Assembly (NCBI RefSeq): GCF_000259075.1
Contig: NZ_AJKI01000030.1
Location: 1 to 64,000, forward strand
Source of the DNA: Marinilabilia salmonicolor JCM 21150
GTDB taxonomy: Bacteria; Bacteroidota; Bacteroidia; Bacteroidales; Marinilabiliaceae
Reading direction: 5' to 3'
Length of the DNA: 64,000 nt
Both the position numbers and the translations under genes were made by a program. Under the pieces are notes generated by a model. The model was given only the letters and a program-made list of their open reading frames with translations, did not search any database and had not been told where the DNA came from. Shown here one piece after another: positions 8,764-17,708 of the stretch (its first letter is position 1; every line of letters begins with the position of its first letter).

Positions 8764-10197
8764 ATGATAAAACTGCAGAATGTAAAAAGGGCAAGTTGGA
8801 TAAAATTCAGTATCGCAGCCCTTTTATTTGTTTTATGGGTCATCTGGTTGGAGAACTTCTGGTTTTTACTGGGACTTCCCGTTATTTTTGACCTTTACAT
8901 CACCAGGTTTATTCCCTGGGATGCCTGGAAAAAAACCAAAGACGGCAGCAAACCACCCGCATGGAAAGAGTGGCTCGACGCACTGGTTTTCGCGCTGGTT
9001 GCAGTTTATCTTATAAACATCTTTTTCTTTCAGAACTATAAAATCCCAACCTCCTCTCTGGAAAAAACCCTACTGGTTGGCGACCACCTTTTTGTGAGCA
9101 AGATGAGTTATGGTCCGAGAATTCCTCAAACTCCCCTCTCTTTCCCGTTGGTCCAAAACACTTTTCCCATCATCAACACCAAATCATACAGCGAGAAACC
9201 ACAATGGGATTACAGGCGACTGTCAGGATTTGGTAAAGTTGAAAGAGGAGACATCGTAGTTTTCAACTTTCCCGCCGGGGATACCGTGGCGTTTCTTCAG
9301 CCCAATCCATCGTATTTTAACATCATCAGACAATATGGTCAAAGTCGTCTGAGGGGATCTGAAAATAGTGACTATAAAAATCTTCCCGAATACCAGCAGC
9401 GTCTGATGGAGCGAAAACTGGGTGCCGAATTTGTAAAAAACAACCCCCGTGATTTTGGAGAAGTCATAGGTCGGCCGGTTGACAGACGTGACAACTATGT
9501 AAAAAGATGTGTTGCGCTTCCGGGCGACACCTTTCAAATCAAGAACAACCGCATTTTCATCAACGGAGAGTTGTTTGAAGAACCGGAAGGTGTTCAGCAC
9601 AATTATCACATCATCACGGATGGCACAACGCTGAACAAAAAGTTTTATGAACGTTTGGACATCAGTGATCCAGAGAGATATGCCGGACGTCCGGGGCCCT
9701 ACTACTCGTTGCCTTTGACACAATCCATGGTGGACCAAATAAAGAAAATGCCCTTCATTGAGCAAATTGCCATTGCCGAATCAGAACCTGACAGTTCCGG
9801 AATGCAGGTATTCCCTTACAGTACAAACTTCCCTTGGAGTAGAGACAACTACGGCCCCGTTGTGATGCCTCAAAAGGGAACTTCTGTCAACATTACTCCG
9901 GAAAACATTCTGTTGTATGAGCGAATCATCCGGAATTACGAAGGCAATTCGCTGGAAGTAAAAAATCAGCAAATATATATCAATGGAGAACCGGCCAATG
10001 AATATACGTTCCGGATGGATTATTATTTTATGCTGGGAGACAACCGCCACAACTCCGCCGACTCAAGATACTGGGGATTTGTGCCGGAAGACCATATCAT
10101 TGGCAAACCGCTTTTGGTTTGGCTGTCTCTGGATAAAAACAAGTCATTTCCGATGAATATCCGCTGGGATCGTTTCTTCAAATACGCAGGAGAATAA
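8764..10197 (+). CDS. lepB: Signal peptidase I (first of two)
   Basis: Long Bacteroidota-type signal peptidase I, 477 aa, cleaving signal peptides at the outer face of the inner membrane. Hydrophobic segments lie at about 12-45 and 72-90. The catalytic Ser is S98 in KIPTSSLEKTL (Leu replaces the usual Met after it), and the general base is K247 in YVKRCVALPGDT. The C-terminal box is MLGDNRHNSADSRYWGFVP. A large insertion between the Lys and final boxes accounts for the length. A second signal peptidase starts 1 nt after the stop codon. Confidence 0.93.
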   Translation: MIKLQNVKRASWIKFSIAALLFVLWVIWLENFWFLLGLPVIFDLYITRFIPWDAWKKTKDGSKPPAWKEWLDALVFALVAVYLINIFFFQNYKIPTSSLEKTLLVGDHLFVSKMSYGPRIPQTPLSFPLVQNTFPIINTKSYSEKPQWDYRRLSGFGKVERGDIVVFNFPAGDTVAFLQPNPSYFNIIRQYGQSRLRGSENSDYKNLPEYQQRLMERKLGAEFVKNNPRDFGEVIGRPVDRRDNYVKRCVALPGDTFQIKNNRIFINGELFEEPEGVQHNYHIITDGTTLNKKFYERLDISDPERYAGRPGPYYSLPLTQSMVDQIKKMPFIEQIAIAESEPDSSGMQVFPYSTNFPWSRDNYGPVVMPQKGTSVNITPENILLYERIIRNYEGNSLEVKNQQIYINGEPANEYTFRMDYYFMLGDNRHNSADSRYWGFVPEDHIIGKPLLVWLSLDKNKSFPMNIRWDRFFKYAGE

Positions 10198-10198
10198 A

Positions 10199-11392
10199 AT
10201 GATTCGACTGATTTACACAATAACGCTTACATTTCTTATCATTTGCGCTGCTCTGTGGTTCCATATTATCTGGATACCACTGGCAGCCTTAATTTTGCTT
10301 TGGTTAAAGTGGCGATACAGAAAACAGTACGCCACATTAAAAGTTGCCTTTGTCCGGAAGCACCCTAAGATCTTCAACACCATCCTGGCACTGTGGATTT
10401 CCGGAATCGGGCTGGGAGCAGGCCTTTTAATCTATCGCTTCGGGGTGGAACTTATCTCGGTGCCCTCAGCATCCATGGAAAAAGCAATCAATCCCGGCGA
10501 TTACATTATCGTAAACAAATTGGTGCCCGGTCCGCGGAGGTTTCCTGAAAACCCGGATAAGTATTTCAGAATGAAGGGAACCTCGGATTTGCAAAAAGGT
10601 GATGTGATACTATTTAATTTTCCTGAGGGGGACACCATTTTGGAGAACCGCCCCGATGAAAGCTACTACTACCTTAAGCGTCATTACAATAACTTTGACC
10701 GGCTCAGACAAATCCGCAAATGGGGCAATCTGGTTCCGCTTGAAGTTAAAAATCGCCCCCGCTTTGTAAAACGCCTTGCAGGGCTGCCGGGAGATACAGT
10801 CACCATTTACAACGGAGTACTTTTGATAAACAATCAGGAAGCTGATCTTGCAGGTACTGTCATCAAAAAATTTCGATGGGACAATACGGAAGAAGCCTTT
10901 AAAAGAGCTGAAAAACGGAAATGTTTTCTAAATCATTACCAACAAAGCGGCAACCTGATTGTGGAAATGACCAGGGAATCCTATCAAAAACTTCCCGACA
11001 CCATTCGCCAACATCTAAACCCCGCATTACTGGAAAGAAATGTTCCGGACATCCACACTTTTCCCTTTGATAAATCAACCGGCTGGAATACCGATTTTAT
11101 GGGACCTGTAAAAATTCCGGGTAAAGGAAGTACCATTCGTTTAACTCGTGAAAACCTGAGTATTTACAAACGGGCCATCACGGTTTATGAAGGAAATAGT
11201 TTGGCTCTGGAAGACGGCAGGATATTCATGAACGGCCGACCACGGAATTTTTATACGTTTAAAATGGATTATTACTGGGTGATGGGTGACAACAGGCCAA
11301 AATCCTTCGACAGTCGATTTTGGGGTTTACTGCCCGAAAACCATGTTATTGGAAAAATCCCCGAAGAATTCATACATTTGGGAGAGGAATGA
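10199..11392 (+). CDS. lepB: Signal peptidase I (second of two)
   Basis: A paralogue of the preceding protein, 397 aa. Membrane segments lie at about 4-36 and 60-80. S92 in SVPSASMEKAI is the nucleophile, K191 in FVKRLAGLPGDT the base, and VMGDNRPKSFDSRFWGLLP the last conserved box. Both catalytic residues are present, so both paralogues appear active. The 1-nt spacing implies co-translation. The two differ in the residue after the catalytic Ser and in the length of the middle insertion, which may give different substrate preference (inference). Confidence 0.93.
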   Translation: MIRLIYTITLTFLIICAALWFHIIWIPLAALILLWLKWRYRKQYATLKVAFVRKHPKIFNTILALWISGIGLGAGLLIYRFGVELISVPSASMEKAINPGDYIIVNKLVPGPRRFPENPDKYFRMKGTSDLQKGDVILFNFPEGDTILENRPDESYYYLKRHYNNFDRLRQIRKWGNLVPLEVKNRPRFVKRLAGLPGDTVTIYNGVLLINNQEADLAGTVIKKFRWDNTEEAFKRAEKRKCFLNHYQQSGNLIVEMTRESYQKLPDTIRQHLNPALLERNVPDIHTFPFDKSTGWNTDFMGPVKIPGKGSTIRLTRENLSIYKRAITVYEGNSLALEDGRIFMNGRPRNFYTFKMDYYWVMGDNRPKSFDSRFWGLLPENHVIGKIPEEFIHLGEE

Positions 11393-11425
11393 GGGTTGAG
11401 GAATGGGAATTGAGGAATGGGAAAC
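11393..11425 (+). repeat. GAGGGTTGAG-type tract after the lepB stop
   Basis: GGGTTGAGGAATGGGAATTGAGGAATGGG follows the stop codon directly in the coding orientation, like the tracts after several other genes in this window (described from position; longest exact unit TTGAGGAATGGGA, twice-like). Confidence 0.55.
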
Positions 11426-11452
11426 CCTTATAAACATATAAAGACTACAACG

Positions 11453-11743
11453 ATGCGCAAACAGTCATTTTCTCTTTGGGGTTTTGTAATAGCAGCCCTT
11501 ATACTGGTTTTTTTCTCAGTTCAAAATGCCGGTGAAGTTGCTTTTAAGTTTTTTATCTGGGAGCCCTACCTCCCCTTGTCGGTATTGCTTATTGTTGCAT
11601 TCCTTCTGGGATTAATCGTGGGCGTAATTTTCTCCTTCCGCTCCTCCGGAAAAAAGAAAGAAAAGAAAGAAAAACAACCTTTTGAACATCCAAAGGATGA
11701 AGTGATAAAGCCGGAAAACCCTGAAATACCAGAGAAGGAATAA
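11453..11743 (+). CDS. LapA-domain (DUF1049) small membrane protein
   Basis: A 96-aa protein with two hydrophobic segments (about 8-28 and 42-65) and a charged Lys/Glu/Pro-rich tail from residue 66. The pattern FFSVQNAGEVAFKFF between the two segments is typical of LapA/YciS-type proteins, which in E. coli take part in lipopolysaccharide assembly control; here the role is inferred only from family. An ATG 36 nt upstream lies within the repeat tract, so the start at 11453 (MRKQSFSLWG) is preferred. Confidence 0.75.
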   Translation: MRKQSFSLWGFVIAALILVFFSVQNAGEVAFKFFIWEPYLPLSVLLIVAFLLGLIVGVIFSFRSSGKKKEKKEKQPFEHPKDEVIKPENPEIPEKE

Positions 11744-11763
11744 CACTCAGAAAGAATATCAAC

Positions 11764-12402
11764 ATGTCAGAGACACCATTGCTTTGCCAGGCCTGCTTCG
11801 GGCCTGTGGAATATTTTGCGCAATTATCAAAAGGAAAAGTTATTATTGAAAGTTATTCGCACTACACCAGGCAAACATACCGGAACCGATATCATATAAT
11901 GGCGGCCAACGGTCCGCTCTCTCTAACCGTACCGGTGGAAAAGGAAAAAAACAAAAAAGTGTATGACAAGGATGTGAAAATTGCCTACCATACCCCCTGG
12001 CAACACAACCATTGGCATTCGTTGGTTTCAGCCTATAATTCGTCTCCCTTTTTTCAGTTTTATGCAGATGAATTAGAACCTTTTTTTACAAAAAAACATA
12101 CCCGACTCCTTGATTTTAATCTGGATAGCACGCGGCTGATTTGCGAATTGATTGGAATAAATGTGGAAATCAATTTTACAGAAGATTTTTTTGATTCACC
12201 TAAAAATGACAGTTTAGATCTGAGAGAACATATCCACCCCAAAAAAGCCATTAATGCAGAACTCACAGGCACATCAACCATCCCTTACAAACAGGTTTTT
12301 GATGAACGCCACGGGTTTCAACCCAATTTGAGCATTCTCGACCTGCTGTTTAATAAAGGCCCTGAAGCAAGTTTGATACTTGATGAGATGAATGGGCTTT
12401 GA
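11764..12402 (+). CDS. WbqC-like family protein
   Basis: A 212-aa soluble protein of the WbqC family, common in Bacteroidota. Conserved features include FGPVEYFAQL near the start, YSHYTRQTYRNRYHI (31-45), and WQHNHWHSLVSAYNSSPFF (about 79-97). In some species WbqC occurs in O-antigen gene clusters, but its activity is not established, and here it lies 20 nt downstream of the LapA-like gene, possibly in one transcript with the signal peptidases. No sugar-polymer genes are nearby. Confidence 0.85.
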   Translation: MSETPLLCQACFGPVEYFAQLSKGKVIIESYSHYTRQTYRNRYHIMAANGPLSLTVPVEKEKNKKVYDKDVKIAYHTPWQHNHWHSLVSAYNSSPFFQFYADELEPFFTKKHTRLLDFNLDSTRLICELIGINVEINFTEDFFDSPKNDSLDLREHIHPKKAINAELTGTSTIPYKQVFDERHGFQPNLSILDLLFNKGPEASLILDEMNGL

Positions 12403-12475
12403 ATTCTGAGTTGTGTGTTCTGAGTTGTGAGACTTGAGTTTGGTCAGGCTTCCTTCAGATTGAGAGATGAGCAAT
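12403..12475 (+). repeat. Degenerate TTGTGTGTTCTGAGTTGTGAG tract after the WbqC-like gene
   Basis: Short units such as TTCTGAGTTGTG and GACTTGAGTTT follow the stop codon in coding orientation; a weaker relative of the GAGGGTTGAG tracts. Confidence 0.4.
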
Positions 12476-12543
12476 AAGGATGTTTTCGGGTTTTTTCTCC
12501 CCTCTAACTTCCAGCCCTCTACCTCTATACTCACCTTCCCCTC

Positions 12544-13005
12544 CTACCCCTTATCCTTCCGATCCATTTTCTCCCACAGTTCCACACCCTGATTTACAAT
12601 TTCTTTATGGTCAAAAGCCAGTGGGGGCAACTCTTCAAGCGGAAACCACCTGGCATCCGATGCGTCATCAGCTCCTTTTACATCAGCAATCCTCTCCAGG
12701 GGAGATAAAAATGCCACAGTAACCGTTCGATGACGGGGATCTCGCCCAACTTTTCCAAAAGCACCAATCTGATGAATTTCAACACCACGAAGACCGGTTT
12801 CTTCTTCCAGTTCCCGAACAGCAGTTGTTTCAATATCCTCATTCATTTCGGCAAAACCGCCGGGCAAAGCCCACATATCCTGAAAAGGAGGTTTTTCGCG
12901 TCGAATCAGTAACAGTTTTGCCTCCTGCAGGGAGTTACCTGCCAAGGCTACCACATCGGCAGTGACAGCAGGACGGGGATAATCGTAACAGTATTTTTGT
13001 TGCAT
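12544..13005 (-). CDS. Nudix hydrolase
   Basis: A 153-aa protein with a full Nudix box, starting GGFAEMNEDIETTAVREL and ending EEETGL, so the metal-binding REXXEE glutamates are present. It probably hydrolyses a nucleoside diphosphate derivative; specificity cannot be read. The N-terminus YDYPRPAVTADVVAL resembles ADP-ribose/NADH-type and NrtR-related Nudix proteins. It is transcribed toward the WbqC-like gene and lies 15 nt after the end of the NlpC/P60 gene, so the two may share a transcript. Confidence 0.88.
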   Translation of the reverse strand: MQQKYCYDYPRPAVTADVVALAGNSLQEAKLLLIRREKPPFQDMWALPGGFAEMNEDIETTAVRELEEETGLRGVEIHQIGAFGKVGRDPRHRTVTVAFLSPLERIADVKGADDASDARWFPLEELPPLAFDHKEIVNQGVELWEKMDRKDKG

Positions 13006-13020
13006 TCAGGTAAATATAAC

Positions 13021-13815
13021 TTATCCGAAATTTAATTCAGATGAGTGAATAATTCTTTTTATAACTCTGAGGTGGTGCGTATAGCGGCGTTGATCTTTAT
13101 TGTAAATTCCCTGATGATCAAAAGCATCAATACGAACAGCACCGCTGGCATGTAATATTCGTCCCTGACCGAGGCACAGGCCAACATGGATTATTTCCCC
13201 CTCCTCATTATCGAAAAAGGCCAAATCGCCCGTTCCGGCCTCTTCCACAAAGCTCACCACCTCCCCATAATTTATTTGCTGAGAAGCATTCCGGGGCAAA
13301 AAAACACCCCCTGCCTTATAAACATTCTGAACCAATCCGCTGCAGTCGATGCCATAAAAGGTACGACCACCCCACAGATAAGGGGCATTGAGGTAACCAC
13401 GTGCCACTTCTTCCAAATCAATTCGTCCGCTAGGCAAATTCCCCTGCCAGAAAAATTCCTCTGAGCCAATCCTTATGGCATTCCGATCCTCACTGTTAAA
13501 TACCACCCTACTTCCGGAAGAAAGAAGCATAGGTGTGGAATCGGATTCTCGAATTACTTTCACAAACGGTTTCATAACGATATGCCCCGAAGAACGATTC
13601 CAGTGTTCAACATCACGCTCCTCCATTTTTGTCACCAATTTATCATCGATCCACCCCTGGTAACCGTCATAATGACACTGTACCTGGTACCATCCGGGCA
13701 CATGCTCAAGTAAATCAAAACTTTCACCAAACAATATCTGAGTTTCCAGCTGAGCCCCTTCTGCAGGCTCTGTGCGAACCGGAATAAATCCGTAAGTACA
13801 AATGGATTGTGTCAT
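13021..13815 (-). CDS. NlpC/P60 peptidase with bacterial SH3 region
   Basis: A 264-aa cysteine peptidase. Two SH3-like stretches (about 1-65 and 75-125) precede the NlpC/P60 domain with the nucleophile C158 in GIDCSGLVQNVY and H210 in GEIIHVGLCLG. No signal peptide is visible, so it is likely cytosolic, like YkfC and dipeptidyl-peptidase VI, which cut gamma-D-Glu-diamino acid bonds in recycled cell-wall peptides (family knowledge). It heads a probable two-gene transcript with the Nudix gene. Confidence 0.88.
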   Translation of the reverse strand: MTQSICTYGFIPVRTEPAEGAQLETQILFGESFDLLEHVPGWYQVQCHYDGYQGWIDDKLVTKMEERDVEHWNRSSGHIVMKPFVKVIRESDSTPMLLSSGSRVVFNSEDRNAIRIGSEEFFWQGNLPSGRIDLEEVARGYLNAPYLWGGRTFYGIDCSGLVQNVYKAGGVFLPRNASQQINYGEVVSFVEEAGTGDLAFFDNEEGEIIHVGLCLGQGRILHASGAVRIDAFDHQGIYNKDQRRYTHHLRVIKRIIHSSELNFG

Positions 13816-14096
13816 AAATAATATATTTGTAATATCATACGGTCTTTTTAAACAAAAAGCAGACCAAAAAGTAGAGCCAACACACCATCCGGCTGAACCT
13901 TTTCACTATATTAGTACTTTATATCAGTGCGCATTCTAAAAAGCCAAAATTTCGTCAACTTACCTGAATTTGACGATGTTCTAACTTTTTGGATGACACT
14001 CAAAATAAGAAAATAAAATCACATAACAACAGACCGTCATTTTTTTAACGGTCATGGTGATAAAATCAGGTTTTACAAGACAAAACATTACATATT

Positions 14097-16292
14097 ATGT
14101 CACGTTTCTTTTCCAACATCAAAGATAACGCTACCGGGATCTATCGTATCTTAATATTTCTCTCTGCCATTGCACTGGTGGTTTATATTTTGCCCAGGGA
14201 GGGAAAATTCCCATATGAATACAGCAAGGGGAAACCATGGAAACATGAGATGCTTATCGCCCCTTTTGATTTTCCGGTATATAAAAGTCAGGCCGAATTA
14301 GAAAACGAAAGAGACAGTATTCTTGACAATTTTCGTCCTTACTTCAATTTCGACACACTACGAAAGGCCGAACAAGCCAACAGAATAAGCATTGAATTTG
14401 AAAATAAGAAAGAGAATTTATCAGAAAAATACCCGTTTCTGGAGAAAACCCCTGAAAGAAAAGACTCCAGTCTCTGGAGTATAGTCAAAGAAACTACAAG
14501 GAATGAATTGATTAAAATCTATAACAAAGGATTAATTAATTTACCCGAACAATACATTAATGCAGGCCCCTCTTTCGAGTTAATTCTTGTCAGGAATAAT
14601 TTCGCCGAACCCTCTGGGCTCAGTGAGTTTCATAATTATCAGAGCGCTTATCAGCAAATCACGTTGCACATATTCAGGCAAATGAAAGTGTTGACTGAAG
14701 TTGATCAGCAAGTGCTGGACAATCTGGTTTCCGACCTCCAGATTAATAAATACCTGGAACCAAATATTAATTATGACCTCGAACGCACCACCAGGGAAAG
14801 GGATAAGATACTCAAAAACCTTAGCCTTACCAGTGGCATTGTGCTATCGGGTCAGAGGATTGTTGACACCGGAGAGATCATCGACGACAAGACAGTAAAA
14901 ATACTTGATTCCCTTAAGAAAGAGTACGAGATATCTCTGGGAAGCGGATCGGGCTACTACTTCATTTTACTGGGTCAGGTGCTCTTCACCTTTCTTTTTA
15001 TGGGATTGATATACCTGTTCCTTTATTTCTTCAGACGTGATGTTTATAACAATCTGTTATCCATATCCTTTATGCTGATCATGGTTATCGGAATGTTATT
15101 ACTTGTCAGACTGTCAAGGTTGTTTGATTTCTTTCCGCTTTACATCATTCCATTTGCCATATTGCCAATTATCATTCGCACATTCTTTGATTCCAGGCTG
15201 GCCTTCTTCATGCATGTTATTACCATACTGATGGGAGCTTTTTTCACTCAAAACAGTTTTGAATTCGTATATATGCAGGTTCCCATCGGATTGATTGCTA
15301 TTTTCAGTCTGTTTAGAATGGTTCGTCGCGAACAACTGGTGAGGGCATCAATTTTTATTGTAATTGCCTATTCCGGCTTCTACACGGCAATGGCCATTCT
15401 GCAGGAAGGTGACTTACAAAACATCAATTTGTCGCTTTACGGTCAGTTTTTCATCAACGGTGCCTTCATATTGCTGGTTTATCCACTCATTTATGTTTTT
15501 GAAAAAGCTTTTGGTTTCATCTCTGATGTCACACTGGTGGAACTCTCTGACACCAATCATCCACTATTGCGTAAACTGGCAGAAAAAGCTCCCGGTTCAT
15601 TTCAACACTCCCTGCAGGTGGGGAACCTTGCCCAGGAAGCAGTTTACCGCATTGGGGGAAATCCATTGCTGGTAAGAGCCGGAGCCATGTACCACGATAT
15701 TGGGAAAACTGTTTCACCCATCTTTTTTACCGAGAACCAAAACACGGGTTTCAATCCTCACACAAATCTGGATTATGAAAAAAGCGCCCAATCCATCATT
15801 CAACATATCGAAAAAGGGGTGAAAATTGCAAGAAAACACAAGATCCCGGAGCAGATAATCGATTTTATCCGTACACATCAGGGAACCACTAAAACTAAGT
15901 ATTTCTATAACTCCTACCTGAATGAGAATCCGGATAAAGAGCCGGACATATCCCAATTTACCTACCCCGGACCCACTCCCTTTACCAAAGAAACAGCAAT
16001 CCTGATGATGGCAGATGCCGTAGAAGCAGCTTCACGAAGCCTTAAGAATTACACCGATGAGGAAATTGAAAAACTGGTGGAAAATATTATTGAAAGTCAG
16101 ATTGACGAAAACCAGTTCGTAAATGCACCAATAACATTCCGTGAGATCACCCAGGTAAAGGAAGTGTTTAAACAAAAACTCAAAAACATCTACCACGCAA
16201 GGGTAGAATACCCCGAATTAAAAAACCAAAATGCTCCTCAGACTTCGGAAAACCGGGAGCCACAAACGCCTCCGGACACACCGGATGAGTGA
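14097..16292 (+). CDS. PgpH-like 7TM HD-domain phosphodiesterase
   Basis: A 731-aa membrane protein: an N-terminal membrane anchor (about 18-33), a large extracytoplasmic region (34-280), seven membrane segments (about 285-480), then a cytosolic HD domain with HSLQVGNLAQEA and the HD pair in AMYHDIGKT near residue 532. This is the order of PgpH, which degrades c-di-AMP in Listeria; assignment of substrate is from family. The C-terminus is a short Pro/Thr-rich tail. It is transcribed alone, followed by a 160-nt GAGGGTTGAG-type tract. Confidence 0.9.
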   Translation: MSRFFSNIKDNATGIYRILIFLSAIALVVYILPREGKFPYEYSKGKPWKHEMLIAPFDFPVYKSQAELENERDSILDNFRPYFNFDTLRKAEQANRISIEFENKKENLSEKYPFLEKTPERKDSSLWSIVKETTRNELIKIYNKGLINLPEQYINAGPSFELILVRNNFAEPSGLSEFHNYQSAYQQITLHIFRQMKVLTEVDQQVLDNLVSDLQINKYLEPNINYDLERTTRERDKILKNLSLTSGIVLSGQRIVDTGEIIDDKTVKILDSLKKEYEISLGSGSGYYFILLGQVLFTFLFMGLIYLFLYFFRRDVYNNLLSISFMLIMVIGMLLLVRLSRLFDFFPLYIIPFAILPIIIRTFFDSRLAFFMHVITILMGAFFTQNSFEFVYMQVPIGLIAIFSLFRMVRREQLVRASIFIVIAYSGFYTAMAILQEGDLQNINLSLYGQFFINGAFILLVYPLIYVFEKAFGFISDVTLVELSDTNHPLLRKLAEKAPGSFQHSLQVGNLAQEAVYRIGGNPLLVRAGAMYHDIGKTVSPIFFTENQNTGFNPHTNLDYEKSAQSIIQHIEKGVKIARKHKIPEQIIDFIRTHQGTTKTKYFYNSYLNENPDKEPDISQFTYPGPTPFTKETAILMMADAVEAASRSLKNYTDEEIEKLVENIIESQIDENQFVNAPITFREITQVKEVFKQKLKNIYHARVEYPELKNQNAPQTSENREPQTPPDTPDE

Positions 16293-16450
16293 AGGGGGAA
16301 GAAGTGAGGGTTGAGCGGTGAGGGTTGAGCGGTGAGGGATGAGGGATGAGCTATGAGCTATGAGCTACGAGCTATGAGCTAAAGGCAATGGGGCAGACAA
16401 CGGGTGTGAATAGCTATCCAGGCAGAAGGCAGAAGTGAGGTGAGAGATTC
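16293..16450 (+). repeat. GAGGGTTGAG / GAGCTATGAGCTATGA tract after the HD gene
   Basis: Directly after the stop codon there are three GTGAGGGTTGAGCG-like units, two GAGGGATGAG units and four GAGCTATGAG units. It is the longest of the strand-biased tracts and contains no gene. Confidence 0.75.
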
Positions 16451-16514
16451 AAACAGGCCTTAAGGCAATCTATATTAACTTTAAAAAAAAGTTGGGCGAA
16501 ATTTATAGAGACCA

Positions 16515-17018
16515 ATGCGTTACATTAAGATATTAGCTTTGATGCTTTTATTTTTCAGCTGCTCTCAGCCAAAGTTGTTGGTAATGTATGGCACTGAAAA
16601 TAGATTCTTAATTTACTCTGACTCAACTTTTGTAGACGGAAATATCAGTCTTGAAATTGATAATTGTACACTGACCTTTTCTAGTTCGGACTTGGAGTCA
16701 ATTATCATGCATGATGATTCAAGAAATCACAAACAAATACTCATTCAATTTTCAAACACACCGCTATCTGTTAGGCAGATAGAAGATCAATATTTGATTA
16801 ATAATAGAGATACAACCGACTTGTTTAGCACAGCAATTCTTGATTTTACATTTGACTCGTTGATTTTAGCTGGCAAGTTTTATGGTTATGACAGTGAAAT
16901 ACCAGTTAGATTTATTGAACACACAAAATGGGATCCTCAATACCAAGGGGAAATATATTCAGAGTGGAAGCTAAATGATAAAGTAATTAAAAAGATAACC
17001 TGGGGTTTCGTTGATTAA
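16515..17018 (+). CDS. Hypothetical lipoprotein
   Basis: A 167-aa protein I do not recognise. It begins with a lipoprotein signal, MRYIKILALMLLFFSCSQ, where C16 would be acylated. The mature part is mainly beta-prone with many Ser, Thr and Asp, and no known catalytic motif. The gene is clearly more AT-rich than its neighbours and pairs with the next gene, 14 nt downstream. The composition and isolation suggest an accessory, possibly acquired, pair (inference). Confidence 0.65.
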   Translation: MRYIKILALMLLFFSCSQPKLLVMYGTENRFLIYSDSTFVDGNISLEIDNCTLTFSSSDLESIIMHDDSRNHKQILIQFSNTPLSVRQIEDQYLINNRDTTDLFSTAILDFTFDSLILAGKFYGYDSEIPVRFIEHTKWDPQYQGEIYSEWKLNDKVIKKITWGFVD

Positions 17019-17032
17019 TTATTTCAATTGTT

Positions 17033-17536
17033 ATGTGGAGTAAAAAAAAATATGATTTGCCAGATTTTGACTCATTCTTCAAAAGTATAGTCAAATACGT
17101 TGATACAACCGAAGATTATAGACAATCGATATGGATTCCAAATAAACTGGATAAAGAATATTTTGGAAAATTTGATTGGGGAAAGTTTACGATATATCAA
17201 ACAAGAAAAGGTCTGATAAAAAGGTATATTTCATTGAGGATAAAGGCAAAACTTGAGGACTCAAAACTTTCTGTTAGCTTAATGGATTATTATTTGTTTG
17301 GCCGACTATTTAATTATCTGCTGATTTTTATAGTATCTATAGTTGTGGCAGTAAATAATAATTTGATTTTTGGCCTAATAATTCTAGTTCCTGATTTTTT
17401 ATTATTAGCTGCCCATTGGAGGACTTTTGAGAAAAATAAAACAGGATTAGTGACATCATATCAAAGTCAATTAACGATGATTAAACTCTGTACAACAAAG
17501 CTATATGCACCAACCGTGGCATCCACAACACATTGA
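17033..17536 (+). CDS. Hypothetical membrane protein
   Basis: A 167-aa protein not recognised. An N-terminal soluble part (1-85, rich in Lys, Asp, Tyr) is followed by two hydrophobic segments at about 92-108 and 110-124 (LLIFIVSIVVAV and LIFGLIILVPDFLLLAA) and a short C-terminal tail. It is as AT-rich as the lipoprotein gene before it and lies 14 nt downstream, so the two are probably co-transcribed. The last 15 residues (CTTKLYAPTVASTTH) look unlike the rest and may result from a changed 3' end. Confidence 0.6.
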   Translation: MWSKKKYDLPDFDSFFKSIVKYVDTTEDYRQSIWIPNKLDKEYFGKFDWGKFTIYQTRKGLIKRYISLRIKAKLEDSKLSVSLMDYYLFGRLFNYLLIFIVSIVVAVNNNLIFGLIILVPDFLLLAAHWRTFEKNKTGLVTSYQSQLTMIKLCTTKLYAPTVASTTH

Positions 17537-17708
17537 AGGTTTTGTTCTTCCCTCTCCCATCCTCTCAACCGGATAAATTCATAACTACCTGAAAACCACG
17601 AGCTAAGGCATACAGCCAATAAGAAGGCGGGAATTGCTTTCCGGTTTTCCGAAAATCAACCCCCGCCGGAATTGTTAAGTGAAAGTCAATAAAGTTTACA
17701 CCACCTGC

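Noticed and set aside
16480-17560. Integron-like cassette (GTTGGGC before the AT-rich pair)
   Set aside because: No matching RYYYAAC/attC hairpin follows the second gene and no integrase is present; the 3' sequence shows direct rather than inverted similarity.
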